From NCBI GenBank assembly GCA_021816385.1, contig JAKAYJ010000005.1, positions 1-20,434 of the forward strand: a DNA stretch of 20,434 nt, given 5' to 3'. Positions 5,655 through 14,542 of the stretch are shown piece by piece. The position numbers and the translations under genes are program-made. The first letter of the stretch is position 1. Each line of letters starts with the position of its first letter. Source of the DNA: Thermoplasmata archaeon. GTDB lineage: Archaea > Thermoplasmatota > Thermoplasmata > Thermoplasmatales > Thermoplasmataceae. The notes under the pieces are model-generated. The model had not been told where the DNA came from, made no database searches, and worked only from the letters and a program-made list of their open reading frames with translations.

Positions 5655-8234
5655 ATGAATAAAAAGAAGTTTGTCATAGCTATGGTCTTCTCTTTGCTCA
5701 TGCTGGGTTCGGCATTTGCCATATCCGCATTAGCTTCAGGAGGATCTCAGATTGTTTTAACTGGAGGCCAAAGTGGGCCAGTTCTTAATGGTGAACCGAG
5801 CACATCTACAAGTTCAACGCCTTGGAGTATGCCGACAACCACCATGCAGGAACCAAGCTACACGAACGGAACGTTTAAAATGGGTATCGACTGTAATGTG
5901 AATTCGTTAAATCCATTCCAAGAGACAACTTATTGTGATGCCTATGTCGTGGAAGAACTCTATGACGGGTTATATAACACACTGCCAAATGGACATGTTG
6001 TTCCATGGCTTGCAACCAATTATTCTGTACAGCACGTAACCTCAAACAACCAGACGTACGATTTGCTGACTAACACAACAGTGAACTACTCATACGTATA
6101 TACAATACATCTAAGGCCTTATGTTCAGTGGACTGACTGGACTCCAGCAAATGCCTCACAGACATACACATTCTCAAACGTGCTGCACTATTACTATAAC
6201 GGAAACATGACAACGCACGTATACAAATCCTACAAGAACACAACAATGAAGAAATATTACCTGCAGTCAGGTGATGTAGTCCAGTCCTTTAGAATGCAGC
6301 AATCATGCGGAGATTGGCCAAATGTTGTGAGTGTTGTGCCGGACGGGAATCTAAGCGTTAAAGTATTTGTTTCTTCGCAAACCCTGTTGCTATTTACGAG
6401 CGACTTCGAGAACAATGTACTACCTTACCACATATGGATAAAACATGACTTTACATCTGTAAATGGGTTGTATAACTACACACCTGGACTAACATCAGGT
6501 AATGGATGGTATGACTGGAACATGGGATGGAACACAGCTACTGGAAGATCACCGGGATCAGTTGGTACTGGGCCATTTATGGTACAGAATAGTTATGGAA
6601 TGCCACAAGGTGCAATAATACCAAGCCATGTTGAAACAATGTACGTAAATCCACACTACTTTGTGCAATATGCAAACAAAACAAGTGGACTCAGACAGTA
6701 CACTCCAAAGATATATGAGATAGATGAACCGTTCTACAGTTCAGAATCCTCGATGATAGCAGCATATCAGAAAGGTCAGATAGACACGACTTCATTAGCA
6801 CCGACTCCAAACTTCCTGCCCCAGATTCAATCAACGCCAGGCTCTTACATATATCACAAGACCTCCAGTGCATATGGTTACCTAAGGTTAAACACAAGAG
6901 TAGCACCTATGAATGTAACTGCATTTAGACAGGCGCTGAACTATGCCACGCCAACAGCATACATAGCCAGTGCAATTAGCGATGGATATGCAATTCTGTC
7001 GTCCGACCCAGTAAACCCTGGGAACACATTGTATTATAACTCATCGTCTCCCCTCTACACCCTTAACATGGCAAAAGCGAAAAGCCTCATAAACTCAATA
7101 CCTGGGATGGACAACGTCTCTGGAACATTGGAATACTACGGAAAGCCAGTTTCACTGACCATACAAACTACCGTTGGTTCAGTCGCACCAGACAACATAG
7201 AGGGAATTGATGCTACGGAGAAATACTGGAATCAACTTGGAATATCCGTAACCCTGAAGGAAGAAGCGTTTACAACACTCATATCAAACATTGACGGAAC
7301 AATATCATCTAACAACAACCTATACCAGATAGGCGATCTCGGAATCAGTACTCCTATAGGCGATCCAGCTCTTGATTGCCGTGTTTCCCTCAACCCAAAA
7401 TATGGTATACCGACCGGCAGCTATGTAGGGCCATTTTCTAGCATGACAGTTAATGGAAAGTTACTCAATGGGACGCAGGTACAGGATCTGTTCAATAACA
7501 TAACAGCAAAAATAGTCAGTTCAGACTCACTTCCAAATGCAGAAAAGGAAGTTAAATATCTTCAGACTCTAATGATTCAACAGGCAACAATGATCAACCT
7601 TGGATATTTTGTCGACCTCATACCAGAACAAACAAACGGATTCACTAACTACTCTCACACGAACGCGGATGCATCATATCTTTACTGGTACTGGCAGTTC
7701 TTTTCATTAGAGCACACCAAATCAGCTGCGGTCAAGTATCCGTACTACCTCACAGTTAAAGCAACTGTAAGCTCTGGTACAACTCAGTACGACAATGAAA
7801 CATCTACAATTTCCTTTACCGTATTGAATGGAACGACGCCTGTATCTGGAGCAACAGTCTTAGTTGGAATATCAGCTACATATGGTGGTATATTCAACAT
7901 AACTTCAACAAATCTTGTCACCAATTCCAACGGAGTGGCAAATTTCGAATATGAAGTGAAGGATTTGAACAATTTGCTTGAAACTACTAACAGCACTGGG
8001 GCTGTAGTCCACATTGGATCGGAGGATGTGAATATCACTGGTATCGCAGAAATTCCTCACTCAACTACAGTTGGATCAGGAAACGCGACAGTTGAACTGA
8101 CACTAATGCCAAACAAACCAGTGTCAACATCAACTCCCACATTGGATTACATAGCAGTTGGAGTAGTTGTGGCTGTTGTTGTCATAGCTGGAGTAGCCTT
8201 TGCAATAATGAGAAAACCAAAGGTAAAATCCTAA
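5655..8234 (+). CDS. ABC importer solute-binding protein, family 5 (peptide type), membrane-anchored
   Basis: About 859 residues; extracytoplasmic receptor that captures oligopeptides or similar ligands and hands them to the permeases. The N-terminus MNKKKFVIAMVFSLLMLGSA is a signal peptide (in-frame ATGs at 5601 and 5634 would add a long leader). The SBP_bac_5 domain spans roughly residues 55-690: MGIDCNVNSLNPF, VVEELYDGLYNTLPNGHVVP then WLATNYSV, GTGPFMVQNSYG, and FRQALNYATPTAYI, all characteristic blocks. From about 692 to 800 follows a beta-rich Ig-like/invasin-like domain (TISFTVLNGTTPVSGATVLV, NSNGVANFEYEV). A C-terminal helix at about 829-850 (LDYIAVGVVVAVVVIAGVAF) with a basic tail anchors it. 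Thr, Ser and Asn are abundant with many N-X-S/T sequons. Bacterial relatives lack the Ig stalk and C-terminal anchor. Confidence 0.93.
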   Translation: MNKKKFVIAMVFSLLMLGSAFAISALASGGSQIVLTGGQSGPVLNGEPSTSTSSTPWSMPTTTMQEPSYTNGTFKMGIDCNVNSLNPFQETTYCDAYVVEELYDGLYNTLPNGHVVPWLATNYSVQHVTSNNQTYDLLTNTTVNYSYVYTIHLRPYVQWTDWTPANASQTYTFSNVLHYYYNGNMTTHVYKSYKNTTMKKYYLQSGDVVQSFRMQQSCGDWPNVVSVVPDGNLSVKVFVSSQTLLLFTSDFENNVLPYHIWIKHDFTSVNGLYNYTPGLTSGNGWYDWNMGWNTATGRSPGSVGTGPFMVQNSYGMPQGAIIPSHVETMYVNPHYFVQYANKTSGLRQYTPKIYEIDEPFYSSESSMIAAYQKGQIDTTSLAPTPNFLPQIQSTPGSYIYHKTSSAYGYLRLNTRVAPMNVTAFRQALNYATPTAYIASAISDGYAILSSDPVNPGNTLYYNSSSPLYTLNMAKAKSLINSIPGMDNVSGTLEYYGKPVSLTIQTTVGSVAPDNIEGIDATEKYWNQLGISVTLKEEAFTTLISNIDGTISSNNNLYQIGDLGISTPIGDPALDCRVSLNPKYGIPTGSYVGPFSSMTVNGKLLNGTQVQDLFNNITAKIVSSDSLPNAEKEVKYLQTLMIQQATMINLGYFVDLIPEQTNGFTNYSHTNADASYLYWYWQFFSLEHTKSAAVKYPYYLTVKATVSSGTTQYDNETSTISFTVLNGTTPVSGATVLVGISATYGGIFNITSTNLVTNSNGVANFEYEVKDLNNLLETTNSTGAVVHIGSEDVNITGIAEIPHSTTVGSGNATVELTLMPNKPVSTSTPTLDYIAVGVVVAVVVIAGVAFAIMRKPKVKS

Positions 8235-8243
8235 TTTTTTTTT
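8235..8243 (+). terminator. Nine-T tract after the binding-protein gene
   Basis: A run of nine T begins right after the stop codon, with two further T-rich runs before the next gene. Archaeal polymerase releases at such tracts, so part of the transcripts probably end here, leaving binding protein in excess over the membrane and ATPase subunits. A TATA-like TTTTTATAC at about 8264-8272 might add an internal promoter. The degree of read-through cannot be judged from sequence. Confidence 0.5.
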
Positions 8244-8294
8244 AACAAAGTTTTTAAAACATTTTTTTATACAATTTCAATATGAGGGAAATAA

Positions 8295-9287
8295 ATGAAT
8301 ATTTATCTATTAACTAGGAAGATTATTCAAGCATTCGCATTGGTAGTCATAATGACTCTGATAATCTTTGTTGTATTCAGGCTGATGCCAGGCAACCCCG
8401 GATTATTATTATTGAAATCGGCCAACAAGACAGGAACACCGCTGAGTGCGAAGCAAAAGGAGGCCATACTGAGCACATTAGGTTTGCAGGATGGAAAATT
8501 CTCACTCGTAGACTTTGAGACATATCTCTACCAGATGTTCACATTCCATTGGGGAAGGGATTTCAACTCTCCCGGTCAGTATGTGTATAATGAAATTGCC
8601 AATGCACTTCCGTACACTTTAGTACTCATAGTATCGTCCGCTCTGCTCTCCTTCGCAATAGGAATTCCCCTTGGAATAGTTGTTTCAAAGTGGAGGGGAG
8701 GAAAGAAGGAAGGGGTAATACTAACGACCAGTCTAATTCTAAATTCCATACCTTATTTCATCCTAGGCGTCATTCTATTCCTCTATCTGGCCGTATATTC
8801 AAGTGTATTGCCCTTGAAAGCCAGCGTTCCAATTACGTACATAACACAACCCTCATTAAGCACTTTTCCTACATTATTGTACCATATAGCATTGCCTTTC
8901 AGCACCTTGCTAATAATAGAATCTATGGGGCACATGATCACCATGAGGGCAGCGATGGTTTCAACTCTAGGTGAAGACCACATAACAACTGCAAGGGCAA
9001 AGGGAGTGCCGGAGAAGTCAATACTTAGAAAACACGCGGCAAGGATCGCTGTTATTCCAGTAACAACCAGATTGGCATTGCAACTCTCATTTTTAATAAG
9101 TGGTTCGCTGATTGTTGCAATCATATTTAACTGGCCTGGAATGGGACCTCTTCTGTATCATTCAGTGTTAAATGAGGACTATCCTCTTAGCGAAGCTTCA
9201 ACATTTATAATATCTCTTCTGACAATAGTTGCATATTCATTGATTGACTACATACATGCGTGGTTAGACCCAAGGATTAAAGTATGA
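8295..9287 (+). CDS. dppB: ABC peptide-type importer permease, DppB/OppB family
   Basis: 330 residues, normal length for the family. First helix at about residues 8-30, followed directly by the family motif FRLMPGNPG (30-36). Further membrane segments lie at about 105-130, 142-170, 195-215, 258-282 and 302-320. The cytoplasmic EAA loop that docks the ATPase is at about 230-252 (HITTARAKGVPEKSILRKHA). The protein ends in LDPRIKV, as DppB proteins commonly do. Start: ATG 8295 with Shine-Dalgarno GAGGG 6 bases before it. It is followed after 23 bases by the second permease. Together the two form the transmembrane channel. The ligand cannot be read from the sequence; peptide-type is from family. 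Confidence 0.93.
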   Translation: MNIYLLTRKIIQAFALVVIMTLIIFVVFRLMPGNPGLLLLKSANKTGTPLSAKQKEAILSTLGLQDGKFSLVDFETYLYQMFTFHWGRDFNSPGQYVYNEIANALPYTLVLIVSSALLSFAIGIPLGIVVSKWRGGKKEGVILTTSLILNSIPYFILGVILFLYLAVYSSVLPLKASVPITYITQPSLSTFPTLLYHIALPFSTLLIIESMGHMITMRAAMVSTLGEDHITTARAKGVPEKSILRKHAARIAVIPVTTRLALQLSFLISGSLIVAIIFNWPGMGPLLYHSVLNEDYPLSEASTFIISLLTIVAYSLIDYIHAWLDPRIKV

Positions 9288-9310
9288 TAATTCAGTTGTG
9301 GTGAAATAAC

Positions 9311-11566
9311 ATGGAAAACAGCAATGGGAAAAAATCGAGGAAAGTGCCTTCAGTATACTGGAGGAGACTCTACAGACAATTTAAAGTATTCTATCACAGC
9401 TCTTATGGAAAGGTAGGGTTCTTCATACTGCTTGCATTTGCAGTAATTACTCTTGTTACTCCTTTCGTTGTGGCTAATCCTAATTATACCTACATAGCTC
9501 CTGAGGTTGATACCCACGTAGCCTGTGAGATAACACAGACAAACCTCAGAAATATAGCTGGTAACAACTCAGTTTCGAAGATATACTCTCCAATGTCAAG
9601 TGTATTACAAAACGAGGGGACATCTGCGATTTATGTAGGAACGAGCAACGGTAAGATATATGCATATGGTCTCGGTGCAAATTCAGCTTTAAAGCTTGGG
9701 CAGTTAGAGGAGGTTTATAATTCACACATAAGTAAAAATGAAGTAATGTACCAGCCTACAATGTTTTCACTCATTAATTGCGCTGAGTTGACAGTCGGTC
9801 AGGCTCAGTTCGAGAGGTTTGTGGCCTTACCAATACAAAACGGAACAAGTGGATATGTAAACATTGGAACAATTTCCTACGTGTTCGATGGTTATACAAG
9901 CCCAACGTACAGTTCTGTAACATCTTTTGATTACAATGGAACACTTCAAGGGAACATAACTTCAAACTCAGCTCCATTTACAGGCACCGTATCAACAAGT
10001 ATACCATCATTCTATTACGAGAATTTAAGTCAATCACCAAGTGGACAGATTTACCTTGTCTCGCACAACCTGACAGGAAATTATCTGTATAGGTATCAGA
10101 TTTCCCCGTCAGAATTAATAAGTGTTGAGAAATTGAACATGAAGAGTGTGAAGGATATATCCTATTACGGCTCATCATTTACCCCGTCCTTGTTCGATTC
10201 CAATGCACTGATTTTGGTTTGGAACAACACATCTGTTAATGCCTATTCAGCAAACAAAGGAAATCTTGTCTGGTCAAAGTATATCGGTTCCACCTTTAAT
10301 TCTAGGGTAGGTCCAGTAATACCAAAATTTTATCAGACGAGTTACTCAACAAACAATTCAGCATACTACCTGAGTGGGGGAAAAGTGGAAAGGATCAACC
10401 TGGACACAGGATTCAATCAAACAGTTGTAAGCTTGAAAACCACACTAATCGGCTTATCTGTAACTCCTGGGCACTCTGGTCTTCCAAGTGATATTATTGC
10501 AACATCAAGATCTAATTCCACTGTTCTGACATTCAACGGAACAGGTGCAGTCAGAATAAAGTCAGCAGCATTTCCTATTGATACAGGCTCATTCACAGCA
10601 ACAGCAACCTACGATAGCGTAGCAAATTCACTTATCCTGGTTTCAAACAAAGGCTCAATACTCTCATTCAGCTTGACATCAGGCTCCAGATTTCCATATT
10701 CGTGGACTGCAGATCTTTCCCCAATACCTAAGAACACATCAAATGTACTCTTATTCAAAGATTCAACAACGGGAGTAGATGCAATTGCAATTACAGGGAG
10801 CAACAATTACATCTACGTGTACAGTGCAACTGCGAAAGAGGTAACTCCCACAGGACCCATGATTAAAACACCTTCAGGTACAAGTTTTTTGCTTGGTACA
10901 ACCCAATATGGAAATGATGTATGGGCAAGGTTCATGGAAAGCTTTGGGAACGACTGGATCTTTGGAATTTCAATAGGTTTTTTCACCATAATAATCTCTC
11001 TGGCAGTTGCGATGTATGTTGGTTACAAGGGAGGCTTTGGAGGAGAGGCTGTTGAGACATTGTCCCTTGCCCTGTTCCTTGTACCTAGTCTGGCTCTTCT
11101 GATTGCACTATCGTCTGTCATTAACGGTGCCGATTTCATAACATTGATACTTATAGTAAGTTTAACTGGATGGCCTTTCGCCGCCTTTACCCTGATAGGA
11201 GTTGTTAGAGGAGTGTCGGCGCGTTCATTTGTAGAAGCCTCAAAATTGTTTGGTTCCAAAAGTGGTTCTATCATGAGGCGTCACATAATGCCAAATATAG
11301 GACCGCTGCTGCTTTACCTTCTTGCACTTTCCATTGGAGGCGGAATAGGTGCAGTATCTGGTCTTGAGTTCCTTGGTCTTGCTCCATTAACAACCGCAAC
11401 CTGGGGAGGAATGCTCAACGCTGCTTACACAGATTACTTCGTAGTTGTAACACAGCCTCAATGGATTTTGCCACCTGCTATAGCCCTAACCATGTTCATA
11501 TTCTCACTGATATTTGTATCAAGAGGAATGGACGAAGTTGTAAACCCGAGACTCAGGAGGAGGTAA
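9311..11566 (+). CDS. dppC: ABC importer permease, DppC family, with large external propeller-like insertion
   Basis: 751 residues, about 450 more than a normal DppC. A cytoplasmic N-terminus and first helix (about 35-55, GFFILLAFAVITLVTPFVV) are followed by an external region of about 465 residues before the family resumes at LGTTQYGNDVWARF (528-541), which corresponds to the LGTDxxGRDVxSR motif. The rest is a normal permease core with EAA loop VEASKLFGSKSGSIMRRHIM at about 641-660. The inserted region has repeated beta blades of the PQQ/WD kind: AIYVGTSNGKIYAYGL near 105, SVNAYSANKGNLVWSKY near 307, VERINLDTGFNQTVVSL, ILVSNKGSILSFSLTSG, and YIYVYSATAKE near 499. It has many N-X-S/T sequons, as expected outside the cell. 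Function of the insertion is unknown; ligand handling or binding-protein docking are possible. Confidence 0.92.
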   Translation: MENSNGKKSRKVPSVYWRRLYRQFKVFYHSSYGKVGFFILLAFAVITLVTPFVVANPNYTYIAPEVDTHVACEITQTNLRNIAGNNSVSKIYSPMSSVLQNEGTSAIYVGTSNGKIYAYGLGANSALKLGQLEEVYNSHISKNEVMYQPTMFSLINCAELTVGQAQFERFVALPIQNGTSGYVNIGTISYVFDGYTSPTYSSVTSFDYNGTLQGNITSNSAPFTGTVSTSIPSFYYENLSQSPSGQIYLVSHNLTGNYLYRYQISPSELISVEKLNMKSVKDISYYGSSFTPSLFDSNALILVWNNTSVNAYSANKGNLVWSKYIGSTFNSRVGPVIPKFYQTSYSTNNSAYYLSGGKVERINLDTGFNQTVVSLKTTLIGLSVTPGHSGLPSDIIATSRSNSTVLTFNGTGAVRIKSAAFPIDTGSFTATATYDSVANSLILVSNKGSILSFSLTSGSRFPYSWTADLSPIPKNTSNVLLFKDSTTGVDAIAITGSNNYIYVYSATAKEVTPTGPMIKTPSGTSFLLGTTQYGNDVWARFMESFGNDWIFGISIGFFTIIISLAVAMYVGYKGGFGGEAVETLSLALFLVPSLALLIALSSVINGADFITLILIVSLTGWPFAAFTLIGVVRGVSARSFVEASKLFGSKSGSIMRRHIMPNIGPLLLYLLALSIGGGIGAVSGLEFLGLAPLTTATWGGMLNAAYTDYFVVVTQPQWILPPAIALTMFIFSLIFVSRGMDEVVNPRLRRR

Positions 11567-11567
11567 A

Positions 11568-14069
11568 ATGTTAGAAGAGGAAATCACCAATTCAAAGACA
11601 CTGATAAAGATAGATGATCTATCAGTTCATTTCAGGACATTCGAAGGAAGAGTACAGGCTCTGGACGGGATCAACCTTGATCTGAATGAAGGAGAAATAC
11701 TTGGGATCATAGGAGAAAGCGGTTCAGGAAAATCTACCACGGCACTATCTTTGCTTGGGCTACTTCCAGATAATGCTGAAATAACAGGGTCAGTTGTATA
11801 TATAGACAAGGATATAATAAATTCTAACGACACCGTGTCAGATAAAAAGATGAGGATAAAAGCTAGAAGAATGCTGGATCAGCGTCTGGCAGAAATCAGG
11901 TGGAAAGAAATTTCTATGATATTTCAGGGTGCTATGAACGCTTTTAACCCAGTTCATACCATAAGGAACCAGATCAAAGAAGTATTTGAAATACACAACA
12001 CATTTTCTGACATTTCTAACCTAACCGACGCGGATTTCATAGATGAAGGAAACTTGAGGGCAAGAGCCAATGAGTTGGCTCTGGAAGAGATAAAAAACAA
12101 GGAAAGTGCCGAATTTAAGATCATTGAAGATAAAATTTACGAAGAGATGGTAGAAAAGCTGAGAAACGATCTCAGGACTATGTCTGCAAAGGATAAGAAG
12201 AGACTTCTTGAGAATAACAGGATGGAGAGCAGTTGCAGGAAAGCAGGATTCAACACAAAGTTCCTAGATGCATATCCCCACGAATTAAGTGGTGGAATGA
12301 AGCAGAGAGGAATCATCGCAATGGCACTTGCTCTTAATCCTAAGGTGGTTATCGCAGATGAACCAACAACTGGCTTGGATGTTATAACACAGGCAAAGAT
12401 AATAAAAGAATTAAAAGGACTGAAGGACAGTAAAATTATCAAATCTATGATAGTTATATCTCACGATGTTGGTGTTGTTTCACAGCTGGCCAATTATGTT
12501 GCCGTCATGTACGCGGGGAGGGTCATGGAGTATGGAGAACCCAAGGACATCTTCGTAAATCCCAGAAATCCCTACACATACGCACTTATGCACAGTTATC
12601 CCTCTATCGATGCAACGAAACAGAGAATTCATGGTATTCCCGGATCAGTTCCAGACTTAATAGATCCACCAAAAGGATGCTATTTTGCCAGTAGATGTTT
12701 CATGGCAGATGACATCTGTCATAAGGAGAAACCACCTCTCAGGAGTTTGAGCCCAGATCATAGATCTCTATGTCATTTTGACGAGATAGACGAGAAAAAG
12801 TATCTCAGTGTGCAGAGGTATAGTGATGAACTGTTGCCTGACCCAGCTGCCGGTACTCAGCCAGTACTTTTAGAAGCAAAGGACCTGAGCAAATATTTCT
12901 CAGTGCATTCAAATCTTACGACTAATCTCTTTGGCGGTGCCAACAAGCCGGTTGTACATGCTGTAGATATGGTAAATCTACTCATACGGAAGAAAGTAAT
13001 AATAGGAGTAGTTGGTGAAAGTGGATCAGGAAAAACAACACTAGGCAAACTCCTTGTAAATGCAATTGAACCAACCAGTGGTAAACTTATATTCAAGTTC
13101 GATCAGGTTTCGAGCGGAAAACAGCTTGAGAACGAAGAAATACCACTCAATGTGGATCCTCAGGACAAGCAAGCTCAGGAAGAATTAGAAAGAGAAAGGG
13201 AAAGACGAAATGATATAGCACTAATAAGCAAGAAGAGCCAGAGATATAGCATTTACAGGAAGGAAAGCCAACTGATCTTCCAGGACCCATACGACTCAAT
13301 AAACCCTAAAATGTCAATTTTCGATATTGTGGCAGAGCCGCTTCTGATACAAAGAAAGGAGATAATGGGAAGAAGAGTTCAGGGAAGTGCCAATAATAGT
13401 TCAACCGAAGAGTTCGACATCGAAAAGGAAGTACTGGGTGCTCTTGATATTGCAAATCTTAGACCTCCAGAACATTACATTGAGAGATACCCGCATGAAC
13501 TTTCCGGCGGAGAAAGGCAGAGGGTTTCCATCGCACGTTCAATAACTCTTAACCCGTCTTTCCTGGTAGCAGATGAGCCTATTTCAATGCTTGATGTTTC
13601 CATCAGGGCAAATATAATGAATCTTCTTCTAGATCTGAAGGACAAGAGGGACATATCTGTGCTTTATATTTCACATGATATAGCCTCAGCTAGATATGTT
13701 TCTGATTTCATAGTTGTGATGTATCTGGGCCAGATTGTGGAATTTGGTAAATCAGAAGAAACGATCAGGAACCCACTCCATCCATATACGAAAGCATTAA
13801 TTTCAGCTGTACCAAGCCTTAACCCTGAATGGGTCAATAAGGGACTGGACATAGTAGGAGAAATTGGGAGCGCAATCAATCCACCAAAGGGATGTAGATT
13901 CTATGGGAGGTGCGTTTACCATAAGGATATTTGCAAGTCAGAGGATCCACCACTGCAGCAGACAGGATACAGATATTATAGCTGTCACTTTGCACAGGAT
14001 GAACTGACAAGGGAGGAATCAATGGAAAAAGTGGAGAGTGGTGAAGAAGGAGAATACATGACGGAGTAG
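11568..14069 (+). CDS. Single-chain double ATPase of the peptide-type ABC importer (DppD-DppF fusion)
   Basis: 833 residues containing both nucleotide-binding domains. First domain: Walker A GESGSGKST at 49-57, Q-loop Q120, signature LSGG at 240-243, Walker B VIADEP with Glu265, H-loop His299. Second: GESGSGKTT at 483-491, Q572, LSGGERQR at 645-652, VADEP with Glu670, His703. All catalytic residues are present, so both sites should hydrolyse ATP. Each half ends in an oligo/dipeptide C-terminal domain with four cysteines (371, 377, 384, 402 and 776, 782, 789, 806), the pattern linked to a 4Fe-4S cluster in this family. Charged helical insertions lie between Q-loop and signature of the first domain (about 140-225) and before the Q-loop of the second (about 513-560). 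ATG follows the dppC stop by one base with Shine-Dalgarno AGGAGG at 11555-11560. Confidence 0.95.
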   Translation: MLEEEITNSKTLIKIDDLSVHFRTFEGRVQALDGINLDLNEGEILGIIGESGSGKSTTALSLLGLLPDNAEITGSVVYIDKDIINSNDTVSDKKMRIKARRMLDQRLAEIRWKEISMIFQGAMNAFNPVHTIRNQIKEVFEIHNTFSDISNLTDADFIDEGNLRARANELALEEIKNKESAEFKIIEDKIYEEMVEKLRNDLRTMSAKDKKRLLENNRMESSCRKAGFNTKFLDAYPHELSGGMKQRGIIAMALALNPKVVIADEPTTGLDVITQAKIIKELKGLKDSKIIKSMIVISHDVGVVSQLANYVAVMYAGRVMEYGEPKDIFVNPRNPYTYALMHSYPSIDATKQRIHGIPGSVPDLIDPPKGCYFASRCFMADDICHKEKPPLRSLSPDHRSLCHFDEIDEKKYLSVQRYSDELLPDPAAGTQPVLLEAKDLSKYFSVHSNLTTNLFGGANKPVVHAVDMVNLLIRKKVIIGVVGESGSGKTTLGKLLVNAIEPTSGKLIFKFDQVSSGKQLENEEIPLNVDPQDKQAQEELERERERRNDIALISKKSQRYSIYRKESQLIFQDPYDSINPKMSIFDIVAEPLLIQRKEIMGRRVQGSANNSSTEEFDIEKEVLGALDIANLRPPEHYIERYPHELSGGERQRVSIARSITLNPSFLVADEPISMLDVSIRANIMNLLLDLKDKRDISVLYISHDIASARYVSDFIVVMYLGQIVEFGKSEETIRNPLHPYTKALISAVPSLNPEWVNKGLDIVGEIGSAINPPKGCRFYGRCVYHKDICKSEDPPLQQTGYRYYSCHFAQDELTREESMEKVESGEEGEYMTE

Positions 14070-14072
14070 TAA

Positions 14073-14459
14073 ATGGAAAATTCTGCACCAGACGAAGAAC
14101 TCAGAAGGAAGGAAAAGATACAAACAAGATTCAAACTAACAGTTCCTCCGATGGTTCTTCTTTTCATTTTATTCATATCCGGGATTGTACTCCTGCTTGC
14201 AGGTGCTCTTTCCATAGCAAACGTTTTTCCCCTTATACTTGTAATGGTTGGCTTTGTAATCATTTTTTTCGGTGCATTTTACGATTTTGGTGCGAATAGA
14301 TATGTTAACAATATGTTTCAGTCAAAAGCTTCATTGAGAGAAAAGGACGTAGTCCAGATCAACAGAGAACAGCTAATAATGACCGTGATTTTTGTCGGCG
14401 TCGGCGGTCTCTATATTTTGATGGGTGTTGCACTATTCTATGTGATTGCGTTTTTCTAA
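14073..14459 (+). CDS. Small three-helix membrane protein of the importer operon
   Basis: 128 residues: a charged N-terminus (about 1-24, rich in Glu, Lys and Arg), helices at about 26-48 (PMVLLFILFISGIVLLLAGA), 51-70 (VFPLILVMVGFVIIFFGAFY) and 100-126 (LIMTVIFVGVGGLYILMGVA). A cytoplasmic or external loop (about 71-99, NRYVNNMFQSKASLREKD) joins the last two. I do not recognise the family. It starts three bases after the ATPase stop, so it is co-transcribed and probably translationally coupled, which suggests an accessory role with the importer. The frame is clean and ends shortly before a new promoter. Confidence 0.75.
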   Translation: MENSAPDEELRRKEKIQTRFKLTVPPMVLLFILFISGIVLLLAGALSIANVFPLILVMVGFVIIFFGAFYDFGANRYVNNMFQSKASLREKDVVQINREQLIMTVIFVGVGGLYILMGVALFYVIAFF

Positions 14460-14511
14460 GGTTGTCTCAATTCCTTGTAAAACGAAGAAATTAAATTTCA
14501 ACAAACGGAAA

Positions 14512-14519
14512 TTAAAAAT
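14512..14519 (+). promoter_or_regulatory. TATA box of the acylase gene
   Basis: TTAAAAAT preceded by CGGAAA (BRE-like) is centred 27-28 bases before the ATG at 14543, the spacing of a leaderless archaeal transcript. This favours 14543 over the in-frame ATG at 14537. It implies that the acylase can be transcribed separately from the importer. Confidence 0.5.
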
Positions 14520-14542
14520 ATGCACGACTGATCTCCATGGAT

